A DNA stretch of 64,000 nt. Origin: Rhizobium sp. 16-449-1b. GTDB taxonomy: Bacteria > Pseudomonadota > Alphaproteobacteria > Rhizobiales > Rhizobiaceae. A model generated the notes under the pieces. That model searched no databases, had not been told where the DNA came from, and saw only the letters and a list, made by a program, of their open reading frames with translations. Every line of letters begins with the position of its first letter. Positions within the stretch are counted from its first letter, which is position 1. A program made the position numbers and the translations under genes. Positions 32,401-40,553 of the stretch are shown one piece after another. Where the stretch lies: the NCBI RefSeq assembly GCF_017741935.1, contig NZ_JAGHMH010000014.1, positions 424,001 to 488,000 on the forward strand, in the 5' to 3' direction.

Positions 32401-32644
32401 GCGGCCGGATGATAGGCAGGATCGCGGAGCGCCCGCCGAGCAGGTCGACGAATTCCGAGCGCAGCACGCGCACCGCGCGCCGCGTCGGCAGATAGATCGT
32501 CACCTTGGAGAGCGACAGCGGATCGGCGGGGTCGTGGCGAAACAACGGCGTCAGCCGTCCGTCGCAGAGCGTCTCTGCCAGGGTCGCGAGAAAGGGCAGC
32601 CCCGCCGCTATTGTCAGAACCCTGGGCTGGTGCCGCTCGCTCAT
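29465..32644 (-). CDS. addB: AddB, second subunit of the AddAB helicase-nuclease
   Basis: Large partner of AddA. The N-terminal region has RAVRVLRSEFVDLLG and TIYLPTRRAVRV-type motifs, the central part LILGGLNEGSWPGQ, and the C-terminal PD-(D/E)xK nuclease core is DLIDYKTGYNPSPAQ. The 1059-aa length fits alphaproteobacterial AddB. I see only two cysteines in the whole protein (LCDGR and FCGKG), so the four-Cys iron-sulfur cluster of Bacillus AddB is absent. It overlaps addA by 11 bp and starts 3 bp after the MurU-like gene. Confidence 0.95.
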   Translation of the reverse strand: MSERHQPRVLTIAAGLPFLATLAETLCDGRLTPLFRHDPADPLSLSKVTIYLPTRRAVRVLRSEFVDLLGGRSAILPIIRPLGETDDDSGYFDEALPATLDLAQPLSNTARLLELARLILAWRNKLPEIVRSIHSDSPLVAPASPADAIWLARNLAELIDSIETEDRDWSELATLSAKDHALWWQLTAEFLQIASAFWPERLNELGKSSPARHRNAILRAEANRIATMPESGPIIIAGSTGSVPATADLIAAVAARREGVIVLPGLDVGMPDAHWRMVAPDMADAASRSHSQYGLAQLLKRLSLTRDDVATLASAPDPLAVRAQILSHALSPSEATSDWSRWKEMLSESDIAAAFADVSLIEAGNEREEATAIAIALRLALEQPGKDGESRAALITPDRNLARRVMAELSRFGIVADDSAGTPLAAMPQGTLLQLLLEAALRPGDPVAIVSLLKHPLARFGLERGALSEAVAALELLALRGGVAEVDISALGPLLEHQLSEQALDRHAPHWRKALPVHAIDLARDLARRVGQATEPLASALVRHETGSRGLTTRFTLSDWADRTGRAIEAVARDEKGDLSGLWSGEAGDTLATLLGEVIGTDGQIEADGAQWIDIMAALSAGQAVKPQALSHPRLFIFGTLEARLQSVDTLILGGLNEGSWPGQTANNPFISRSMKTEIGLEPPERRIGQLAHDFEMANGTRHLIYTRALRKGSTPTVASRWLQRLMAFCGKGFEATLKDRGEQFVHWASLLDEGQRQAPAQRPSPTPPREVQPKSYSFSEVGRLRRDPYAIYARRVLKLDAVDAFNRDPGAAERGTLYHKIIDRFIREGNIAGTPDGTAAMERILTELFDMEQLPAHIDAVWRPRFREVARSFLAWEAERRPGLQRTLTEVRGAMQLEQVDIRLSGVADRIDITGPHSADLIDYKTGYNPSPAQARALLDPQLALEAEVLKAGGFMDAGKLVPQDLLYVRLRPGSRFQVDTVNNEFSARSDKAKSAIELAGDSIDQLVKFVALLQSGEKGFTSRLIPAQQFEFGGDYDHLARVSEWSTAESDEASNDE

Positions 32645-32647
32645 GGC

Positions 32648-33379
32648 TTATGCCAACGCCCGGTAACGCCGGATCGTCTCTTCCGCGTCGCCGATCGCCT
32701 CGGGCGTGCCAACGGTCAGCCAATGCCCGTCAAGCATCATGCCGTAGAGCCGGCCGCGCGCGATCGCCTTGTCGAAATAGATGTTGAGATTGAAGGCGTC
32801 ATCAGGCGCGTCGTCGAGAAACGCTGTCTGCATGGCAATCGCCCCGGCGTAGACCACGGGGTCCGGACCATCGGCGCGAACGCGGCTCAGTCGGCCGGCC
32901 TCATCCCGGTTGAAGTCGTTCTTGCCGTTATGCCCGGTCGTGTCTTCGAGATTGACGCACAGCATCGCCATGTCCATCCGGTCCGCATCGAAGAATCCGG
33001 CTAAGAGCCGCAGATTGCTCGGCCGGTCCGGCCGCTCACCGATCCAGAAGAGATCGGCGTTGGTAACGAAAACAGGGCCTCGATCAAGCAGCTTCAAGCC
33101 CTTCGCCAGGCCGCCGCCGTTGTTCATCAGGCCGGTGCGCTCGTCGGAGATGATGATCTCGAGCGCCTTGTAGCGGCTGAGATGGTCGAGCATCTGGTCG
33201 GCGTGATGGTGCACGTTGACCACCGCCTTCTCGACGCCCGCTTCGGCCAGCGAATCCAGCGCATAGTCGATCATCGCCTTGCCGTCGATTTTCACCAGCG
33301 GCTTGGGGATCGTATCCGTAATCGGGCGCATACGGGTGCCGAGACCGGCAGCCAGCACCATGGCTTGTTTGATGGTCAT
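32648..33379 (-). CDS. MurU-like N-acetylmuramate-1-phosphate uridylyltransferase
   Basis: Nucleotidyltransferase of the NTP_transferase family. It has the signature MVLAAGLGTRMRPITDTIPKPLVKI (split: GLGTRMRP, then PKPLVKI), VNVHHHADQM, VTNADLFWIG and HWLTVGTPEAIGDAE. In Pseudomonas MurU makes UDP-MurNAc from MurNAc-1-phosphate in cell-wall recycling. The partner AmgK-type kinase is encoded directly upstream as a TsaE fusion, which favours this role over a generic sugar nucleotidyltransferase. The 243-aa product begins at an ATG 12 bp after that gene. Confidence 0.85.
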   Translation of the reverse strand: MTIKQAMVLAAGLGTRMRPITDTIPKPLVKIDGKAMIDYALDSLAEAGVEKAVVNVHHHADQMLDHLSRYKALEIIISDERTGLMNNGGGLAKGLKLLDRGPVFVTNADLFWIGERPDRPSNLRLLAGFFDADRMDMAMLCVNLEDTTGHNGKNDFNRDEAGRLSRVRADGPDPVVYAGAIAMQTAFLDDAPDDAFNLNIYFDKAIARGRLYGMMLDGHWLTVGTPEAIGDAEETIRRYRALA

Positions 33380-33391
33380 ATCGTCCGAAAC

Positions 33392-34909
33392 TTATGATTC
33401 GCTGGTGACTATTCCAGTCCTTACGCACCACTCGCGCAAGGGGGCAAGCGTTTCATGCTGAAGCGCCACGCTCAAATAGGAGAGCGTGCGCGGCATGTGC
33501 TTCATATAGCCAGGTTTTCCGTCGCGCCGCATCAACCGAACCCATAGCCCGGCCAGTTTGCAATTGCGCTGCGCCGACATGATCGCCCAGCTTTTCAGGA
33601 AGCCTGCCTCGTCGAATCCACCTTGCGCGCGGCGGAGCGATAGATAGTGCTCCATCAGCCGGCCGAAGAGATCGGGCTCTATGGTCACGCGTGCATCCTG
33701 CGCAATCGAGGCGAGATCGTAGGCCGTCGGCCCGATCATCGCATCCTGAAAGTCGATCAGGCCGACACGCTTTACGCCGTTCTCGTCTTCCCGCCAGATG
33801 ATATTGGGCGAGTGAAAATCGCGCAGCAGCAGGTTCTTCTCGGCCGCATCAAGCTGGTCGATCAGCGCGTCCCAGATCGCCAGGTATTCGTCGCGCTCCG
33901 CGTCGGTCACCGGCGCTCCATCGCGTTTCCACGGGAGATGCCAGTCGAGCACCAGACGCACTTCCATCTTCATGGCGGTGCGGTCGAAATCCGGGATGTG
34001 ATGCACATGCGCGTCGGTGACGCGGATATCCTGCGGGACCGCCTGCGCATGCAGGGCCGCGAGACAGGCGACGCTCTCGAGATAGCGCTCGGCGATCGGC
34101 TGGCCGTTCTCATCGAGAACCCCATCGCTGCCGAGATCTTCGATCAGCAGGATTCCCTGTTCGTAATCGACGTCATGGATCAGCGGCGTCGCGAAGCCGC
34201 GCTCGCGCAACACGTCCGCGATGGCGACAAAGGGATAAGCGTTCTCGGCAATATGCGCCACCTTCGGATAGGGCTTGCCATCGAGCACGGGCGGCCCTTC
34301 AGGCAGCGGCGGCCAGTCCATCAGGATGCGGCGTACGCCATCGTCGGGATAGATCGCCTCATAGGCGCGTAGCGACGCATCGCCGGTGAGAAACCGGCGT
34401 TTGGCAAGCGAGTAGCCGGCCTCTGCCAGAAAGGCGCGGATGGCGAGCACGCGATTGATCCGCACCGCCTGCTTCTCGGGCGCGGCGATCGTCGCCCGGC
34501 GGCCCGTGCCCTCATGCGTCAACGTCAGCACGATCCGGTCATCAGGCAGCTCGCTCTCGGCCATCTCCGGCCATTCGACCAGACAGATGCCGCTTTGCAG
34601 TGCCTCGTCGAAGCCGAGTTCGGTCAGTTCGGCGGCGTCGCCGAGCCGGTAGAGATCGAAATGCGCGACGGGAATGCGCAGCTCGTAGGATTGCACGAGC
34701 GTGAAGGTCGGGCTCGGCACTTCGAGCTCGGCGTCGTCGGCAATCGCGCGGATCAGCGACCGCGACAGCGAAGACTTGCCGGCGCCGAGGTCGCCCGACA
34801 GCGCCAGGCAATCGCCCGGCTTCAGCGCCAGCGCCAGATCCTCGCCGAGACGGTCGGTCGCTGCCTCGTCTTCCAGGAAAAGCGAGATGACAGGCGCGCT
34901 TGTCGTCAT
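33392..34909 (-). CDS. TsaE-AmgK fusion: tRNA t6A ATPase subunit joined to a sugar kinase
   Basis: Two domains in one 505-aa protein. The N-terminal ~150 residues are TsaE, needed for t6A37 in tRNA, with Walker A SGDLGAGKSSLSR (K45), SPTFTLVQSY and LVEWPE. The C-terminal domain, from about residue 160 (RFLTGDASLRAYEAIY), is an aminoglycoside-phosphotransferase-like kinase with LLRDFHSPNIIW and GLIDFQDAMIGP catalytic motifs, as in AmgK, the anomeric MurNAc/GlcNAc kinase. The ATG at 34909 overlaps the DivL-type gene stop (ATGA). The MurU-like gene follows. Fusions of this type occur in other rhizobia. Confidence 0.9.
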   Translation of the reverse strand: MTTSAPVISLFLEDEAATDRLGEDLALALKPGDCLALSGDLGAGKSSLSRSLIRAIADDAELEVPSPTFTLVQSYELRIPVAHFDLYRLGDAAELTELGFDEALQSGICLVEWPEMAESELPDDRIVLTLTHEGTGRRATIAAPEKQAVRINRVLAIRAFLAEAGYSLAKRRFLTGDASLRAYEAIYPDDGVRRILMDWPPLPEGPPVLDGKPYPKVAHIAENAYPFVAIADVLRERGFATPLIHDVDYEQGILLIEDLGSDGVLDENGQPIAERYLESVACLAALHAQAVPQDIRVTDAHVHHIPDFDRTAMKMEVRLVLDWHLPWKRDGAPVTDAERDEYLAIWDALIDQLDAAEKNLLLRDFHSPNIIWREDENGVKRVGLIDFQDAMIGPTAYDLASIAQDARVTIEPDLFGRLMEHYLSLRRAQGGFDEAGFLKSWAIMSAQRNCKLAGLWVRLMRRDGKPGYMKHMPRTLSYLSVALQHETLAPLREWCVRTGIVTSES

Positions 34910-37488
34910 TCGGCGGCGGCGTAGGAGGGGAGGTTGGCCGAAGGAATCCGGCAAATGACCGTCGTGCCCTTGCCCGGCTGGCTGTCGATCACGACCTGGC
35001 CGTTATGAAGGTTGACGAAGCTGTCGACGATCGAAAGGCCAAGGCCGGCACCACCGCGCTTGCCGCTTTTCGCACCCGTCGCGAAGCGGTCGAAGACGGT
35101 CGAGATCATCTCTTGCGAGATGCCCGGGCCCTGATCGGTGACGCTGAAGACGAAGTCCGTTCCCTCGCGCTGGCAGGCCAGCGATATCGAGGCGCCCTCC
35201 GGCGAAAAATTCGCGGCGTTGGACAAAAGCTTGACCAGGATCTGCTTCAGGCGCTGCGGATCGGCGATGATCGATCCGAGCCGTGCCGGCGCGGTGATCT
35301 CCAGCGTCACACCGCTTTCCTGCAGCCGGTCGGCGATCTGGATCGAGACGTCGTCGAGCAGGTCGCCGAGATCGATCTCCGAATAGTTCAACCGCATGAT
35401 GCCGGCATCGACGGTCGCGAGATCGAGAATGTCGTTCACCAGCGTCAGTAGCACCGACGAGGAGGTGGAGATATGGTCGATATACTCCGCCTGCCGCTCA
35501 TTCAGATCGCCAAGTCCCGGCGTGCGCAACAGGTCGGTAAAGCCGATGATGTTGGTGAGCGGCGAGCGCAGCTCGTAGGAGACGTGCTGGACGAAGTCGT
35601 TCTTCAGCTCGTCTGCCTTGCGCAGCGCGTCGTTCTTTTCCGTCAGTGCCCGTTCGGCACGCACGCTGTCCGTCATGTTGACGAAGGTCAGCATCGTCTG
35701 CGCGTTTGGCAGCGGGATGACCGCGTAGTCGAGCACCAGACCGGAGAACAGCTCCAGCGTTCCCTGGCTCGAGCGACGCTCGTCGTCGAAGCTGGTAATC
35801 AACTCGGCGAAGGTCTTCCAGCCGTCGGGCTTGTCGTAGGAGGGCGCGCAGGCATCTCCCAGTGCCCGGATATGGGTCCCCGGCTTGGCTTCCGCTTCGG
35901 TAATGCCCCAGAGCGCGCGGAAAGCAGGGTTCGACAGCTGAATACGCCCATCGGGGCCGAACACCGCCACGCCTTCGGACAGATGGTCGATCGTTTCGCC
36001 CTGAACCTTCACCAGCGTGTTGTAGCGCGTCTCGAGATCGACCTGTTCGGTCAGGTTCTCGAACACCCAGGTGGCGCCGCCCTGCGGATGCGCGGTCGCG
36101 AAGACGCGCAGCGTCTGGCCGTTCGGCAGGTGCCAGAGGTCGGATTGCGTATCGAGCGCCCGGTAGACCGAAAGTGCGGTCTCTTTCCAGGTCTTCCAGT
36201 TCAGCTGGTCCGGCAGCTTCTTGGCGGCGCGCAGGCGCTCCAGAAGCTCGGCGTTGTCAGGCTTGCTCTCGAGGAATGCGATATCGAGCTGCCACAGCGT
36301 CACGAAAGCCTGATTGTAGAACTGCAGGCGCTGGTCGCCGTCGAAGATCGCGACCGGCGTCGCCAGGTGGTCAAGCGTCTCGGCGTGGCTCTTCAGCGTC
36401 CGCTCCAGCTCGGCGCGAACGGTCTCGACGCCGGAGACGTCGACCGCGATCCCGGCCGAACCGCTCGGAACCTTCACATCGACAACGTCGAGGAAGGTGC
36501 GGTTGCCGTGAATGACGGTCGAGATCTTGTCGTGGAATGGCGATTCCGGCGTTGCGACGGCGCGGATGCGCTCGCGCGCGATGGTCGTCAGGATTTCACG
36601 GCCCTCGGAGATCGCCTCGTCGGGCGATGCGGCGTCGACGGCAGCGCCATAGGCGTGGTTCACCCAGGTTAGCCGGCCTTCGGTGTCGCGCTGCCAAGCC
36701 GGCAGGTCGATGGAGTCAAGCAGGCCCTGGAACGCCGAGATGGACGACATCAGCCGGTCGCGCTCGATCTTCAGTTCGGCAAGCTCGGCGCGCAGATTGT
36801 TGAGCGCCACGAAGCGAACGAAGGCGCGGCCGCCGGAAACCCGGCCCTGCGCTTCCAGCACTTCCTCGCGGTGGGTCTCGACGACGATGTCGAAGCTCTT
36901 GGCGGATTGCCGCAAGCCGTCGATGGCGCGGTCGAGTTCCGATGCCGAGCGCGGCTTCAGCCAGAGGCCGAAGGCCAGAAATTCATTGTCCTGCGGCGCG
37001 CCGGTCTCGGCCGGCAGCTGTCCCAGCAGTTCAGGGCGCTCATCGCCGTCCCAGATCACGATGCGGCGGTTCTTGTCGGCGATCAGCGCCTGGTATTGCG
37101 AAATGCGCTGCTGCGCATCCGATAGCGCGGAGCGGATCTCGCGGCCTTCGCTCTCGAGATTGCCGCGCTGGCGCACGACCCAGAGCGTGGAAAGAAGGGC
37201 GGCCGAGATGACGCCGATCACGACGGAGAAGCCGACGACCTGCGTGGAGGTGAAAAGATGCGGAGACGTGGCAGCCTCTGCCGCCGCCTGTGCGAAAACC
37301 GGCTCGGCGATCGACGCCATTGCAGTCCCCGCAGCAAAGATCCTTGCCACCTGAGCCAACAAGCCTGATCGCTGCGTCGAAGCCTTGGGGGCATCGACCG
37401 GTTTTCCATTGCCCGGGTGACCAGTGCAGCAAGACGGGTAAACGCCGTCTTCTGCCTGTTTGACCAGGCGGTGCATCATTTCCGACAT
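34906..37488 (-). CDS. divL: DivL-type PAS sensor pseudo-histidine kinase
   Basis: Membrane-anchored kinase homologue with a hydrophobic segment (VVGFSVVIGVISAALLSTLWVV), several PAS-like domains (LDSIDLPAWQRDTEGRL, LDHLATPVAIFDGDQRLQFYN, IDHLSEGVAVFGPDGRIQLSN) and a histidine-kinase core. The H box reads FVQHVSYELRSPLTN, so Tyr638 replaces the phospho-accepting His of SHELRTPL, as in Caulobacter DivL. N box (NAANFSPEG), DQGPGIS and GGAGLGLSIV look intact. DivL acts in the DivK-CckA-CtrA cell-cycle pathway. The start is uncertain; the ATG at 37488 (860 aa) is preferred, and the frame is open to 37650. Confidence 0.87.
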   Translation of the reverse strand: MSEMMHRLVKQAEDGVYPSCCTGHPGNGKPVDAPKASTQRSGLLAQVARIFAAGTAMASIAEPVFAQAAAEAATSPHLFTSTQVVGFSVVIGVISAALLSTLWVVRQRGNLESEGREIRSALSDAQQRISQYQALIADKNRRIVIWDGDERPELLGQLPAETGAPQDNEFLAFGLWLKPRSASELDRAIDGLRQSAKSFDIVVETHREEVLEAQGRVSGGRAFVRFVALNNLRAELAELKIERDRLMSSISAFQGLLDSIDLPAWQRDTEGRLTWVNHAYGAAVDAASPDEAISEGREILTTIARERIRAVATPESPFHDKISTVIHGNRTFLDVVDVKVPSGSAGIAVDVSGVETVRAELERTLKSHAETLDHLATPVAIFDGDQRLQFYNQAFVTLWQLDIAFLESKPDNAELLERLRAAKKLPDQLNWKTWKETALSVYRALDTQSDLWHLPNGQTLRVFATAHPQGGATWVFENLTEQVDLETRYNTLVKVQGETIDHLSEGVAVFGPDGRIQLSNPAFRALWGITEAEAKPGTHIRALGDACAPSYDKPDGWKTFAELITSFDDERRSSQGTLELFSGLVLDYAVIPLPNAQTMLTFVNMTDSVRAERALTEKNDALRKADELKNDFVQHVSYELRSPLTNIIGFTDLLRTPGLGDLNERQAEYIDHISTSSSVLLTLVNDILDLATVDAGIMRLNYSEIDLGDLLDDVSIQIADRLQESGVTLEITAPARLGSIIADPQRLKQILVKLLSNAANFSPEGASISLACQREGTDFVFSVTDQGPGISQEMISTVFDRFATGAKSGKRGGAGLGLSIVDSFVNLHNGQVVIDSQPGKGTTVICRIPSANLPSYAAAE

Positions 37489-37624
37489 GCGCGGTATGTC
37501 TCCGTCCTTTTGTGCCGCATTACGACAAGACATCCCATTTTCGAAGCAAACGGACGCGTCCGTCTCCACGAATCGAGTGTTAAAACAATACTTCGGATAG
37601 GATTCGTCGGGAAGATGTGTGCCA

Positions 37625-37661
37625 AAAAATAAGGGTGCGGCATTTGTCAATGCTGCACCCT
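37625..37661 (-). terminator. Rho-independent terminator after ahcY
   Basis: AGGGTGCGGCATT and AATGCTGCACCCT form a 13-bp stem with one mismatch and a four-base loop. On the minus strand it is followed by TATTTTTT, giving a strong U-run after ahcY. Confidence 0.92.
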
Positions 37662-37689
37662 CTAGATGTTGTGGATATCAAATCCGCTA

Positions 37690-39090
37690 TTAGTATCTGT
37701 AGTGGTCAGCCTTGAACGGACCCTGCGGCGTGACGCCGATGTAGGATGCCTGTTCTTCCGAAAGCTGCGTCAGCTTGACGCCGAGCTTGGCGAGATGCAG
37801 GCGCGCGACCTTCTCGTCGAGGTGCTTCGGCAGGATGTAGACCTGGTTCTGGTACTGGCCGGGCTTGGTGAAGAGCTCGATCTGCGCCAGCGTCTGGTTC
37901 GTGAACGAAGCCGACATGACGAAGGACGGATGGCCCGTCGCGTTGCCGAGGTTCAGCAGGCGGCCTTCCGAGAGCAGGATGATGCGGTTGCCCTTCGGGA
38001 ATTCGATCAGGTCGACCTGCGGCTTGATATTGGTCCACTTCAGGTTACGCAGCGCGGCAACTTCGATTTCGTTGTCGAAGTGGCCGATGTTGCCGACGAT
38101 CGCCATGTCCTTCATCGCGCGCATGTGGTCGATGCGGATGACGTCCTTGTTGCCTGTCGTGGTGATGAAGATGTCGGCGGTCGAGACAACGTCTTCGAGC
38201 GTGACGACTTCAAAACCGTCCATGGCGGCCTGCAGTGCGCAGATCGGGTCGACTTCCGTGACCTTGACGCGTGCGCCGGCGCCGAGCAGCGAAGCAGCCG
38301 AGCCCTTGCCGACGTCGCCGTAACCGCAAACGACGGCAACCTTGCCGGCCATCATCACGTCGGTGCCGCGGCGGATGCCGTCAACCAGCGATTCCTTGCA
38401 GCCGTACTTGTTGTCGAACTTCGACTTGGTGACCGAGTCGTTGACGTTGATGGCAGGGAAGGGCAGCAGGCCCTTCTGGGAGAGCTGGTACAGACGGTTG
38501 ACACCAGTGGTGGTTTCTTCGGTGACGCCCTTGATCGCGTCGCGCTGCTTGGTGAACCAGCCAGGCGTTGCCGCGAGGCGCTTCTTGATCTGTGCGAAGA
38601 GGATCTCTTCTTCTTCCGAATGCGGGTTCGACAGCACGTCTTCGCCGGCTTCGGCGCGGGCGCCGAGCAGGATATACATGGTGGCATCGCCGCCGTCATC
38701 GAGGATCATGTTGGAGAGGCCACCGTCAGCCCACTGGAAGATCTGGTCGGTGTAGACCCAGTAATCGTGCAGCGACTCGCCCTTGACGGCGAAGACAGGA
38801 ACGCCGGAAGCGGCGATCGCGGCAGCGGCGTGGTCCTGCGTCGAGAAGATGTTGCACGATGCCCAACGCACTTCGGCGCCGAGAGCAACCAGCGTCTCGA
38901 TGAGAACAGCCGTCTGGATCGTCATGTGCAGCGAGCCGGTGATGCGCGCGCCCTTGAGCGGCTTCGATGCGCCGAACTCTTCGCGGCAGGACATCAAGCC
39001 CGGCATTTCGGTTTCAGCGATCGTGATTTCCTTGCGGCCGAAGTCTGCGAGGCCGATATCGGCGACGACGTAATCTTTTTCAGTGCTCAT
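37690..39090 (-). CDS. ahcY: AhcY, S-adenosylhomocysteine hydrolase
   Basis: Hydrolyses S-adenosylhomocysteine to adenosine and homocysteine, relieving inhibition of methyltransferases. The protein has [30 protein letters not shown], the NAD-binding [10 protein letters not shown], and ends KADHYRY, the conserved C-terminal Lys-Tyr. The ATG at 39090 has GGAGA 5 bp upstream and gives 466 aa. A 20-bp palindrome lies about 125 bp upstream, and a strong terminator follows. It is separated from the HPr gene by 166 bp, so it is probably monocistronic. Confidence 0.98.
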   Translation of the reverse strand: MSTEKDYVVADIGLADFGRKEITIAETEMPGLMSCREEFGASKPLKGARITGSLHMTIQTAVLIETLVALGAEVRWASCNIFSTQDHAAAAIAASGVPVFAVKGESLHDYWVYTDQIFQWADGGLSNMILDDGGDATMYILLGARAEAGEDVLSNPHSEEEEILFAQIKKRLAATPGWFTKQRDAIKGVTEETTTGVNRLYQLSQKGLLPFPAINVNDSVTKSKFDNKYGCKESLVDGIRRGTDVMMAGKVAVVCGYGDVGKGSAASLLGAGARVKVTEVDPICALQAAMDGFEVVTLEDVVSTADIFITTTGNKDVIRIDHMRAMKDMAIVGNIGHFDNEIEVAALRNLKWTNIKPQVDLIEFPKGNRIILLSEGRLLNLGNATGHPSFVMSASFTNQTLAQIELFTKPGQYQNQVYILPKHLDEKVARLHLAKLGVKLTQLSEEQASYIGVTPQGPFKADHYRY

Positions 39091-39214
39091 TGGGTTCTCC
39101 ATGCTGAAAGCGTCTCAGATGCGAAGGCGCGAAACGAGGTCGCGCGACGAAAAGCTCCGCGCAGGCGCGGTCATGCCAGCCGTTTAGCAGGCTTCTATGA
39201 CGAAGGCAATAATG

Positions 39215-39234
39215 ATATAAAGAAGTCTTTATAT
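39215..39234. promoter_or_regulatory. 20-bp palindrome ATATAAAGA-AG-TCTTTATAT upstream of ahcY
   Basis: Two 9-bp arms separated by AG, in the ahcY leader and next to the end of the HPr gene. The surrounding sequence is AT-rich against a GC-rich genome. Operators of similar form have been described for ArsR-family regulators of S-adenosylmethionine-cycle genes in proteobacteria. It is a good candidate repressor site for ahcY, but the regulator is inferred. Confidence 0.7.
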
Positions 39235-39256
39235 GTTTATATGGTCCGGCGGACCG

Positions 39257-39535
39257 TTACATATCTTCGCCGAACTTGTTCTGGATCAGCTGGTCCAGCG
39301 CGTCGAGCGCCTGTTCGGCCTGGTTGCCGCTGGCCGAGACCAAGACGCTGGAGCCAGGGCTCGCGGCCAGCATCATCAGTCCCATGATCGAGTTGCCGCC
39401 AACGGTCATCCCATCCTTCGATACGGTGATCGAAGCGTCGAAGGTTTCGACCGTCTGCACGAATTTCGCCGAAGCGCGCGCATGCAGGCCACGCTTGTTG
39501 ATGATGAGAATTTCGCGGGAGAGCTGGACGGTCAT
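39257..39535 (-). CDS. HPr-family phosphocarrier protein
   Basis: Phosphorelay protein of the PTS. The active-site His lies in NKRGLHARASAKFVQ (about residue 18), and the regulatory Ser region is NSIMGLMMLAASPG, the target of HPr kinase. The 92-aa length is normal. It is transcribed after the EIIA-Man gene with a 10-bp gap. No permease component is nearby, so it belongs to a regulatory PTS rather than sugar uptake. Confidence 0.94.
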   Translation of the reverse strand: MTVQLSREILIINKRGLHARASAKFVQTVETFDASITVSKDGMTVGGNSIMGLMMLAASPGSSVLVSASGNQAEQALDALDQLIQNKFGEDM

Positions 39536-39545
39536 CTGGGGCTCG

Positions 39546-39947
39546 TTACTTGCCGCTCAAGACGCGGCTGGCGACATTGATGTATTTGCGGCCGGCTTCG
39601 GATGCCTCGGCGAGCGCCTTTTCCATGTTGTCTTCGCCGCGCACGCCGGCGAGCTTGATCAGCATTGGCAGGTTCATGCCGGCGATCACTTCGGTATGTC
39701 CGCTGCTCATCACGGAGATCGCAAGATTGGAAGGGGTACCACCGAACATGTCGGTCAGGATGACCACGCCATGGCCGTCATCGGCGTTTGCAACAGCGCC
39801 CAGAATGTCCTGGCGTCGCTGATCCATGTCGTCTTCGGGGCCGATACAGACCGTCTCGATGAATTTCTGAGGACCGACAACATGTTCGACCGCATGACGA
39901 AACTCTTCAGCCAGCTTGCCGTGAGTGACAAGCACAAGTCCGATCAT
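39546..39947 (-). CDS. EIIA domain of mannose-type PTS (ManX-like)
   Basis: Single-domain EIIA of the mannose family. MIGLVLVTHGKLAEEF gives the active-site His (about residue 9), and DMFGGTPSNLAISVM and GMNLPMLIKLA are family motifs. The ATG at 39947 has GGGAGC upstream and gives 133 aa; a longer frame to 40067 lacks support. No EIIB or EIIC partner follows. With HPr and HprK this is the phosphate-acceptor end of a signalling PTS, conserved in rhizobia and Brucella. Confidence 0.93.
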   Translation of the reverse strand: MIGLVLVTHGKLAEEFRHAVEHVVGPQKFIETVCIGPEDDMDQRRQDILGAVANADDGHGVVILTDMFGGTPSNLAISVMSSGHTEVIAGMNLPMLIKLAGVRGEDNMEKALAEASEAGRKYINVASRVLSGK

Positions 39948-40100
39948 GATACTACTGCTCCCAATGGCGTATGCAAACGGTAGGCCCAATATCGCAATGC
40001 AGCAATCGCGTCCACCGTGGGGGCACATCTTGGCTATGAAAAGCCGAATGGCAAGACAAAAATGCACGGTTTCGCGCGCCAGCTGCCGGTTTCGTGGGCA

Positions 40101-40553
40101 CTAGCGCCCTATTTCGGGTGCTTTGGCCATCAATACCGCCAGTGGAAGCGGCACATTAGCCAGCAACCGAATGACAGGGAGCGTGATACCTGTTGAAACC
40201 ACGGTCGTCTCGCCCTCCGGCGGCACCCTGTCTACTCCCGTAGCGTGCCCGGGAAGAACCGCATAATGCATGGGCGCTTCACTGATAGAGGGGAGGCGGA
40301 CGATGCCGGTTCCGCGCAGCTCGATCATCCCTTGTATGGAGGGCGGGCAGGCCGCGATGGCAATGTTATCCCAAGCCGAGATCATCACCTGGTCGTCTGC
40401 GACCAGCGCGGCATCGACCCCGATCCTGTGCGCCTCGGTAAGACATGCAAAGGCCAGCGCAGACTTGCCCCAGCCCGATGGTCCCATGAAGAGAAGCCCG
40501 GTCTTACCGACGACGATCGCCGTCGCGTGAATATTGACCGGGGCCGTGGTCAT
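40101..40553 (-). CDS. hprK: HprK, short-form HPr kinase/phosphorylase
   Basis: Phosphorylates HPr on the regulatory Ser. The P-loop is GPSGWGKSA (residues 24-32), with the DDQV motif and the signature ELRGTGIVRLP. At 150 aa it lacks the N-terminal domain of the Gram-positive 300-aa enzyme, a form known in alphaproteobacteria. The ATG overlaps the chvG stop (ATGA), so kinase and sensor are co-translated, while 153 bp separate it from the EIIA gene. Confidence 0.92.
   Translation of the reverse strand: MTTAPVNIHATAIVVGKTGLLFMGPSGWGKSALAFACLTEAHRIGVDAALVADDQVMISAWDNIAIAACPPSIQGMIELRGTGIVRLPSISEAPMHYAVLPGHATGVDRVPPEGETTVVSTGITLPVIRLLANVPLPLAVLMAKAPEIGR

Noticed and set aside
39091..39256. SAM-II or SAH riboswitch in the ahcY leader
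   Set aside because: I could not recognise the conserved core of either riboswitch; the palindrome fits a protein operator better.
37666..39387. A 573-codon open frame antisense to ahcY
   Set aside because: AhcY is unmistakable on the minus strand; the antisense product has no motif.
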